Assembly: GCF_014138625.1 (NCBI RefSeq)
Contig: NZ_JACJHY010000024.1
Span: 52,034 to 116,033, forward strand
Direction of reading: 5' to 3'
Length of the DNA: 64,000 nucleotides
DNA from: Aminobacter ciceronei
GTDB lineage: Bacteria > Pseudomonadota > Alphaproteobacteria > Rhizobiales > Rhizobiaceae
Of this stretch, positions 59,013 to 64,000 are shown piece after piece; positions within the stretch are counted from its first letter, which is position 1, and each line of letters opens with the position of its first letter. The position numbers and the translations under genes were made by a program. The notes under the pieces were generated by a model that saw only the letters and a list, made by a program, of their open reading frames with translations, was not told the DNA's origin and did not search any database.

Positions 59013-60029
59013 TCAAACGACGCGGCTTATGCAGAAATCGATGACGTCGATGAGGGCCGACTTCTGCGGCGTCTGCTCCAGCGGGGCCAGCGCATCGCGG
59101 GCGATCTCGCCGAAATGGCTGGCGCGGCCGATCGTGTCGGCGATGGCGCCGTGGCGCACCATCAGGCCGACGGCCTTCTCCAGCGCCGCATCGTCAGTCT
59201 TGCCCTCCTCGATCGCGCTCTTCCAGAAGGCGCGTTCGGCAGTGGTGCCGCGGCGATAGCTCAGGATCACCGGCAGCGTGACCTTGCCCTCGCGGAAGTC
59301 GTCGCCGACATTCTTGCCGAGGTCCTTGCTCGACCCGCCATAGTCGAGCGCATCGTCGATGAGCTGGAAGGCAAGGCCGAGATTCATGCCGTATGAGCGC
59401 AGTGCTGCCTTGTCGTTCTTCGACGCGCCGGCAATGACCGGACCGACTTCGGCGGCGGCCGAGAACAGGGCAGCGGTCTTTGCCTTGATGACGGCGAAAT
59501 GTTCGTCCTCGGTGGTGTCGAGGTTCTTGGCGGCGGCCAGCTGCATCACCTCGCCCTCGGCGATGATCGAGGCAGCGGAGGACAGGATGTCGAGCGCTTC
59601 CAGCGAACCGACCTCGACCATCATGCGGAAGGCCTGGCCGAGCAGGAAGTCGCCGACGAGCACGCTCGCCTGGTTGCCCCAGATGGTGCGCGCCGTCTTC
59701 TTGCCGCGGCGCAGGTCGCTTTCGTCGACGACGTCGTCATGCAGCAGCGTCGCCGTGTGCATGAACTCGACGGAGGTCGCGAGCCTGACGTGGTTTTCGC
59801 CGGCGTAGCCGAACATCTGCGCCGCAGCGAGCGTCAGCATCGGGCGCAGGCGCTTGCCGCCGGAGGAGATCAGATGGTTGGCCACCTCGGGGATCATCTC
59901 GACGTCGGAGCCGGCCTTGGACAGGATCAGCTCGTTGACCCGCCCCATGTCGGCGGACGTCAGGTCGATCAGGTCCTTGATCGACGCAGCGTCCCGCTTT
60001 CCCTTCTCGATGTTGAGAACGACACCCAA
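59013..60029 (-). CDS. ispB: Polyprenyl (octa/decaprenyl) diphosphate synthase
   Basis: A 338-residue trans-prenyltransferase that makes the quinone side chain. The two aspartate-rich motifs are LLHDDVVDESDLRRGKKTA and LAFQLIDDALDYGG; GGKRLRPML is also present. It starts at TTG 60029 (GVVLNIEKGK follows), which has GGGAG 8 bases upstream and agrees with homologues beginning MGVV; a TTG at 60044 lacks a ribosome-binding site. Chain length (C40 or C50) cannot be read reliably, but C50 is usual in rhizobia. Confidence 0.93.
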   Translation of the reverse strand: MGVVLNIEKGKRDAASIKDLIDLTSADMGRVNELILSKAGSDVEMIPEVANHLISSGGKRLRPMLTLAAAQMFGYAGENHVRLATSVEFMHTATLLHDDVVDESDLRRGKKTARTIWGNQASVLVGDFLLGQAFRMMVEVGSLEALDILSSAASIIAEGEVMQLAAAKNLDTTEDEHFAVIKAKTAALFSAAAEVGPVIAGASKNDKAALRSYGMNLGLAFQLIDDALDYGGSSKDLGKNVGDDFREGKVTLPVILSYRRGTTAERAFWKSAIEEGKTDDAALEKAVGLMVRHGAIADTIGRASHFGEIARDALAPLEQTPQKSALIDVIDFCISRVV

Positions 60030-60179
60030 GGCCAACACTCCCAAATTACACAGGCGCGTGGTCGCGCGCGTAGCTCTTAGGCGATTCTAGGGCGGCATGC
60101 ACCGTGCCCGCAAGTGGCGAATTGGCGCGGTGCAACAGGCAGCGTTTACTTCGCCGCTCCAAACTGCGAATTTCCTGAG

Positions 60180-60404
60180 ATGATCGAACTCATCCGCACC
60201 AATGACGCCGTCATCATCTCCTTCGTCGAGGCACTGCTGCGCGACGCCGGCATCGGCAGCTTCACCGCCGACGAGAACATGAGCGTGCTCGACGGTTCGA
60301 TCGGCATCCTGCCGCGCCGGATCATGATCGATGCCGACGACGCCGACGAAGCACGGCAGCTTCTTGCCGACGCCGGCATCGAGCACGAAATTCGCCGGAA
60401 GTGA
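60180..60404 (+). CDS. DUF2007 domain-containing protein
   Basis: A 74-residue cytosolic protein. MIELIRTNDAVIISFVEALLRDAGI and the acidic DADDADEARQLLADAGI are the DUF2007 (putative prokaryotic signal-transducing) pattern. Its stop overlaps the GTG start of the methyltransferase gene (GTGA). It is divergent from ispB. Function unknown; such proteins may bind small ligands. Confidence 0.9.
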   Translation: MIELIRTNDAVIISFVEALLRDAGIGSFTADENMSVLDGSIGILPRRIMIDADDADEARQLLADAGIEHEIRRK

Positions 60405-61201
60405 CAGCCGAACCGCCACCCGCAAAACATCTGGACTTGCCACCGCATACGGTGGACGCATTCCATCGCGGCGACTTCTGGCTGGTGCAGCCCAGCGACA
60501 GCGGCCACCGCGCCGGCATGGACGCCTTGATGCTGGCAGCCGCCGTGCCGAGCACGTTCGCCGGCCGGCTTGCCGATTTCGGCGCAGGTGCGGGTGCTGC
60601 CGGCCTTGCGGTTGCGTCGCGCTGCAGGCAGGCCAAGGTACAACTTGTCGAGCTCACCACGGAGATGGCGCGCTTCGCCGAGGCGACGCTCGCTTATCCC
60701 GGCAACGCCTCGCTGCGCGAGCGCGCGTCGGTGCTCGTCGCCGATGTCGGCCTTTCCGGCAAGGCACGCACCGAGGCAGGCCTTGCCGACGCCTCGCTCG
60801 ACTTCGTCATCATGAACCCGCCCTTCAATCCTGCACATCACCGGCCGACACCGGACGCGCTGAAGCGGCAGGCGCATGTCATGGAGGACGGGCTGTTCGA
60901 AAGCTGGCTCCGGAGTGCTGCCGCCATGGTCAAGCCGCGCGGCGGCCTCGCCATCATCGTCCGGCCGGAGCAGCTCGCAGCGATCCTTACGGCCCTCGAG
61001 GGCCGCTTCGGCAAGGCCGAGATCGTACCGGTGCATCCGCGCGCCGACGCGGCCGCGATCCGTATCATCGTGCGGGCGGTTCGCGCCTCGCGGGCGCCGT
61101 TGACGCTCTGCCCGCCGCTGGTCCTGCGCGATCCCGACGACAGCTTCTCGCAACGCGCCGACGACATAAGCAACGGCCGCGCGTCGCTTTTCGGCGATTG
61201 A
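60401..61201 (+). CDS. SAM-dependent N6-adenine tRNA methyltransferase (TrmN6-like)
   Basis: A 266-residue methyltransferase similar to YfiC/TrmN6, which methylates A37 of tRNA1Val. QPSDSGHRAGMDALMLAAAVP is the family N-terminal motif, LADFGAGAGAAGLAVASR binds SAM, and FVIMNPPFN is the N6-adenine NPPY-type motif. It starts at GTG 60401, overlapping the DUF2007 stop. tRNA is the likely but unproven target. Confidence 0.9.
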   Translation: MTAEPPPAKHLDLPPHTVDAFHRGDFWLVQPSDSGHRAGMDALMLAAAVPSTFAGRLADFGAGAGAAGLAVASRCRQAKVQLVELTTEMARFAEATLAYPGNASLRERASVLVADVGLSGKARTEAGLADASLDFVIMNPPFNPAHHRPTPDALKRQAHVMEDGLFESWLRSAAAMVKPRGGLAIIVRPEQLAAILTALEGRFGKAEIVPVHPRADAAAIRIIVRAVRASRAPLTLCPPLVLRDPDDSFSQRADDISNGRASLFGD

Positions 61202-61287
61202 AGCTTTTCGGCGCCAGAACTGGGCCGAAGCATTGCGGTTGTCGCGGGAATACATACATCCGCATGACCAGAGACCGGAGAGATTAC

Positions 61288-62151
61288 GTGAAGAACCTGT
61301 TCCGCCGCCTGCTGCCGAGATCTATGCGAGGCGGCGAGATCGTCATCCCCGTCATCAGGCTGCAAGGCGCGATCATGTCGGGCGGCAGCCAGTTCCGGCC
61401 GACGCTTTCACTGGCAAGCACAGCCGGGCTGATCGAAAAGGCCTTCTCGATTTCCAGCGCGCCCGCCGTTGCCATCTCGATCAATTCGCCGGGCGGTTCG
61501 CCGGTACAGTCGCGCCTGATCTTCAAGCGCATCCGCGACCTTGCCGCCGAGAAGAACAAGAAGGTGCTGGTCTTCGTCGAGGACGTCGCCGCATCGGGCG
61601 GCTACATGATCGCCATTGCCGGCGACGAGATCTTCGCCGACCCGTCCTCCATCGTCGGCTCGATCGGCGTGGTATCGGCCTCGTTCGGCTTCACCGACCT
61701 GATCAAGAAGATCGGCGTCGAGCGCCGCGTCTACACCGCCGGCGCCAACAAGGCGACGCTCGATCCGTTCCAGCCGGAAAAGGCCGAAGACGTCGAGCGG
61801 CTGAAGAAGCTGCAGCTCGAAGTGCACGAGACCTTCATCGAGATGGTCAAGGAGCGTCGCCGCGGCAAGCTCAAGGACGACCCGGACCTGTTTACCGGCC
61901 TGTTCTGGTCGGGCAAGAAGGGCCTCGAACTCGGCCTCGTCGACGCGCTCGGCGACATGCGCACCGTGCTCAAGGACCGCTATGGCCCCAAGGCCGAGCT
62001 TAAGCTGATCACAGCACCGCGCGGCCTGTTCGGCCGCAGGCTCGGCCTCGGCTCATCCCTCGGCTTCACGCCTGAAGCAGCCGGTGCGGTTGCCACCGGC
62101 CTGGTGGATGCGGCGGAAGAACGCGCATTGTGGAGCCGGTTCGGCCTTTGA
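61288..62151 (+). CDS. S49 family membrane-associated serine peptidase (SohB/SppA-like)
   Basis: A 287-residue single-unit S49 peptidase. The Ser-Lys dyad is S103 (VAASGGYMIA) and K155 (AGANKATLDP); INSPGGSPVQS and ADPSSIVGSIGV are typical. It starts at GTG 61288, with GGAG 7 bases upstream; an in-frame ATG at 61264 has no such site. The N-terminus is short and basic, lacking a long membrane helix, so it may be peripheral or cytosolic. Likely a signal-peptide or quality-control peptidase. Confidence 0.93.
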   Translation: MKNLFRRLLPRSMRGGEIVIPVIRLQGAIMSGGSQFRPTLSLASTAGLIEKAFSISSAPAVAISINSPGGSPVQSRLIFKRIRDLAAEKNKKVLVFVEDVAASGGYMIAIAGDEIFADPSSIVGSIGVVSASFGFTDLIKKIGVERRVYTAGANKATLDPFQPEKAEDVERLKKLQLEVHETFIEMVKERRRGKLKDDPDLFTGLFWSGKKGLELGLVDALGDMRTVLKDRYGPKAELKLITAPRGLFGRRLGLGSSLGFTPEAAGAVATGLVDAAEERALWSRFGL

Positions 62152-62227
62152 AAAAGCCGAAACGGCGGATTATCATGTGGGGACAGCCCCGGCCGGCCGG
62201 AAACGGCACCGAAGGGAGGAGAATGAA

Positions 62228-62413
62228 ATGCCGCAGCTCATCTTTTTCGCGCTTGTCGGCGTGGTCGCCTATATCGGCTACCGCTCCTTCATCAAGGAGG
62301 CCGAACGGGTGACTGCCAAGGTGCGGCGCAACGAGAAGCAGCGCCAGACCGGCGCCAACGGGACACTGGTCAAGGATCCCGAAACCGGCGAGTACCGGCT
62401 CGAGAAAGACTGA
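62228..62413 (+). CDS. Small membrane protein, function unknown
   Basis: A 61-residue protein: an N-terminal transmembrane helix ([19 protein letters not shown]) and a basic, then acidic cytosolic tail ([20 protein letters not shown]). A strong GGGAGGAG precedes ATG 62228. It lies between the S49 peptidase and ispE genes, an arrangement I recall in rhizobia. Easily missed because of its size. Confidence 0.85.
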   Translation: MPQLIFFALVGVVAYIGYRSFIKEAERVTAKVRRNEKQRQTGANGTLVKDPETGEYRLEKD

Positions 62414-62423
62414 CGCCCCGCCC

Positions 62424-63290
62424 GTGACCTTCAACAGCGTTCCGCTCGCCGAACTCGCCCCGGCCAAGATCAATCTGGCGCTGCATGTCACCGGCCGGCG
62501 CGATGACGGCTATCATCTGCTCGAAAGCCTTGTCGTCTTTGCCGAGCTTGGCGACCGCATCACCGTTGCGGCGGCAACAGAGGACGGTTTCGTCGTCAAC
62601 GGCCGCTTTGCCGCCGATGTGCCGGTCGATGGCGGCAACCTCGTGCTCAAGGCCCGGGACGCGCTGCGCGCTGCCTTTCCCCATCACACCACCCAGCCGG
62701 TCGCCATAGCGCTCGAAAAGAACCTGCCGGTCGCCTCGGGCATCGGCGGCGGTTCGAGCGACGCGGCTGCCGCGTTGCGCGCCCTGAGCCGCCTTTGGCG
62801 CCTGCCGGCCGATGCCGCAACCCTTGCCCGCCTCGCCTTGCCGCTTGGCGCCGACCTGCCGATGTGCCTGGCAGGGCATCCGCTGATCGCCCGCGGCATC
62901 GGCGAGCAGCTCGCCCCGGTCAGGCATTTTCCTTCGCTACCGATGGTGCTGGTCAATCCCGGCATCGCGGTGGCGACACCGAGCGTCTTCCGGGCGCTGG
63001 CCTCACGTGAAAATCCCCCGCTCGCGCCGCTCGACAGCGCCGATACCGTGCTCGACTGGCTGGCAACCAGCCGCAACGACCTCGAGCCTGCAGCAATGTC
63101 GATCGAACCCTCGATTGTCGCGGTGCTGACCACCCTTCGCAATTCGGGTGCCGCCTTCGCCCGCATGTCGGGATCGGGTGCCACCTGTTTCGGCATCTTC
63201 GACAGCAATGCTGCCGCCGCGCACGCGGCGACGGCGATCTCCGCAGAGCGCCCCGGCTGGTTCAGCGCCGCCACAACGACCCGGACCTAG
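62424..63290 (+). CDS. ispE: 4-diphosphocytidyl-2-C-methyl-D-erythritol kinase
   Basis: A 288-residue GHMP kinase, the fourth step of the MEP pathway. [29 protein letters not shown] is the family N-terminus and [18 protein letters not shown] the ATP-binding loop; [13 protein letters not shown] is the third GHMP motif. It starts at GTG 62424, 10 bp after the small membrane-protein stop. dxs and ispH of the pathway are elsewhere in the window. Confidence 0.96.
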   Translation: MTFNSVPLAELAPAKINLALHVTGRRDDGYHLLESLVVFAELGDRITVAAATEDGFVVNGRFAADVPVDGGNLVLKARDALRAAFPHHTTQPVAIALEKNLPVASGIGGGSSDAAAALRALSRLWRLPADAATLARLALPLGADLPMCLAGHPLIARGIGEQLAPVRHFPSLPMVLVNPGIAVATPSVFRALASRENPPLAPLDSADTVLDWLATSRNDLEPAAMSIEPSIVAVLTTLRNSGAAFARMSGSGATCFGIFDSNAAAAHAATAISAERPGWFSAATTTRT

Positions 63291-63302
63291 GAGCCCAACA
63301 CA

Positions 63303-63854
63303 ATGGCCAGCGAGCCCCGCCCCTTCGTTCCCGTCCGCATCGCGGTGCTGACCGTCTCCGACACCCGCACGCTGGCCGAGGACAAGTCAGGCCAGACGCT
63401 AGCCGACCGCATCACCGAAGCCGGGCACGTGCTCAAGGCGCGCGACATCGTCACCGACGACAAGGACAAGATCCGCGACATCGTCACCGCCTGGTCGCTC
63501 GATGCCGAAATCGACGTGATCATCACCACCGGCGGTACCGGCTTCACCGGCCGCGACGTCACGCCGGACGCGCTGGAGCCGATCTTCGAAAAGCGCATGG
63601 ACGGCTTCTCGGAGGTGTTCCACCGCATTTCCTACGACAAGATCGGCACGTCGACGATCCAGTCGCGTGCCACCGGTGGCGTGCTCAACGCCACCTTCGT
63701 CTTCGTGCTGCCGGGGTCGCCAGGGGCGTGCCGCGACGCCTGGGACGGCATTCTCAAGGCGCAGCTCGATTACCGCCACATGCCGTGCAATTTCGTCGAG
63801 ATCATGCCGCGGCTCGACGAGCACCTCAGGCGTGGCGGCACCAAGTCAGCCTGA
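63303..63854 (+). CDS. moaB: Molybdenum cofactor biosynthesis protein B
   Basis: A 183-residue MoaB/MogA-like protein that binds molybdopterin. RIAVLTVSDTRTLAEDKSGQ, IITTGGTGFTGRDVTPDALE and FVFVLPGSPGACRDAWDGIL are the signature segments. In alphaproteobacteria MoaB may carry out the adenylylation done by MogA in E. coli (inference). It lies 12 bp after ispE. Confidence 0.95.
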   Translation: MASEPRPFVPVRIAVLTVSDTRTLAEDKSGQTLADRITEAGHVLKARDIVTDDKDKIRDIVTAWSLDAEIDVIITTGGTGFTGRDVTPDALEPIFEKRMDGFSEVFHRISYDKIGTSTIQSRATGGVLNATFVFVLPGSPGACRDAWDGILKAQLDYRHMPCNFVEIMPRLDEHLRRGGTKSA

Positions 63855-63858
63855 AGCC

Positions 63859-63907
63859 AGGGCGTCTTTCGCAATTTCCGACGAAATCTCGCTGCTGGAA
63901 TTGCCCT
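63859..63907. repeat. Worn copy of a rhizobial palindromic repeat
   Basis: AGGGC (63859) and GCCCT (63907) bound an imperfect palindrome containing CAATTTCC (63872-63879) and GGAATTG (63897-63903). The complement begins AGGGCAATTCCAGCAGC, which resembles a repeat I recall scattered between genes in rhizobia (AGAGCAATTCCAGGAAAAG). It lies just after moaB. Confidence 0.55.
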
Positions 63908-63983
63908 AGGTCACATACCCATAAACGGGATTCCCATTTGGCATCGGTTGTGATTCCCTTCCTGCAATCAGCGGGAGGTGATC

Positions 63984-64000
63984 ATGGCGCGTTTCGATCT
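63984..64000 (+). CDS. Start of a gene continuing beyond the window
   Basis: ATG 63984 (MARFD) has an almost ideal ribosome-binding site, GGGAGGTGATC, directly upstream. Only five full codons are inside the window, so no function can be given. Confidence 0.55.

Noticed and set aside
60331..61287. Upstream extension of the S49 peptidase frame
   Set aside because: Overlaps DUF2007 and the methyltransferase genes; a good ribosome-binding site lies before GTG 61288.

Overview
The window reads as one contiguous piece of chromosome from an alphaproteobacterium of the order Hyphomicrobiales (Rhizobiales), most likely a Mesorhizobium/Aminobacter-like member of Phyllobacteriaceae. This rests on gene order (ctaC-ctaD-ctaB-coxF-ctaG-ctaE; surf1; ispH-thrB-rnhA; dxs-tlyA-rlmD), on rhizobial families (IalB, DUF1344, DUF2007, DUF6101, RT0821/Lpp0805 surface lipoprotein, a RibB with a decayed RibA tail), on high GC, and on palindromic repeats of a rhizobial type. 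Genes are densely packed, with many 1-4 bp overlaps. I see no tRNA, rRNA, CRISPR array, prophage, insertion sequence, plasmid origin or biosynthetic cluster; this is mainly housekeeping DNA with a few accessory inserts.

Layout. 0-2 kb: LysR regulator (cut by the left edge) divergent from an azoreductase, then a lipoprotein. 2-8.4 kb, plus strand: thrC, an M16 peptidase, a GNAT acetyltransferase and a membrane EAL protein. 8.4-10.6 kb: YqgE, a secreted DsbD-alpha-type protein, a 1-Cys peroxiredoxin. 10.6-13 kb, minus: ispH-thrB-rnhA. 13.2-20.2 kb, minus: the aa3-type cytochrome oxidase operon, ending in a clear terminator after ctaE, followed by an L,D-transpeptidase, DUF983 and surf1. 20.5-23.3 kb, plus: ialB, tldD, a sirtuin. 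23.3-27.4 kb, minus: rlmD-like, tlyA, dxs. 27.5-29.7 kb: pirin, DUF2277, MAPEG and HxlR, apparently inserted between dxs and xseB. 29.7-30.9 kb: xseB and a histone-deacetylase-like enzyme. 31-34.3 kb: TetR regulator divergent from two tandem MFS paralogues. 34.4-37.8 kb, minus: membrane protein, ribB, aroC. 38-42 kb: DUF1344, phosphatase, fabI, dnaJ-like, lipoprotein, pdxH. 42.2-44.7 kb, minus: acyl-CoA dehydrogenase and enoyl-CoA hydratase. 44.9-52 kb: small zinc protein, GH25-like enzyme, purD, ubiA, DUF6101, FAD oxidoreductase, tsaC/sua5. 52.1-60 kb: two secreted proteins, glyS, glyQ, TPR-LysM protein, polyprenyl diphosphate synthase. 60.2-64 kb, plus: DUF2007, methyltransferase, SohB-like peptidase, small membrane protein, ispE, moaB, and the first codons of another gene.

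How it fits together. The core functions are respiration (oxidase subunits, heme O synthase, Cu insertion, SURF1), isoprenoid and quinone supply (dxs, ispE, ispH, polyprenyl synthase, ubiA), threonine synthesis (thrB, thrC), cofactor synthesis (ribB, pdxH, moaB, aroC) and translation/RNA maintenance (glyQS, tsaC, tlyA, rlmD, rnhA). The accessory parts are two small regulator-plus-target modules (HxlR with MAPEG; TetR with two MFS pumps). The most unusual observation is a dispersed rhizobial palindromic repeat that forms most of the N-terminal coding part of tlyA.
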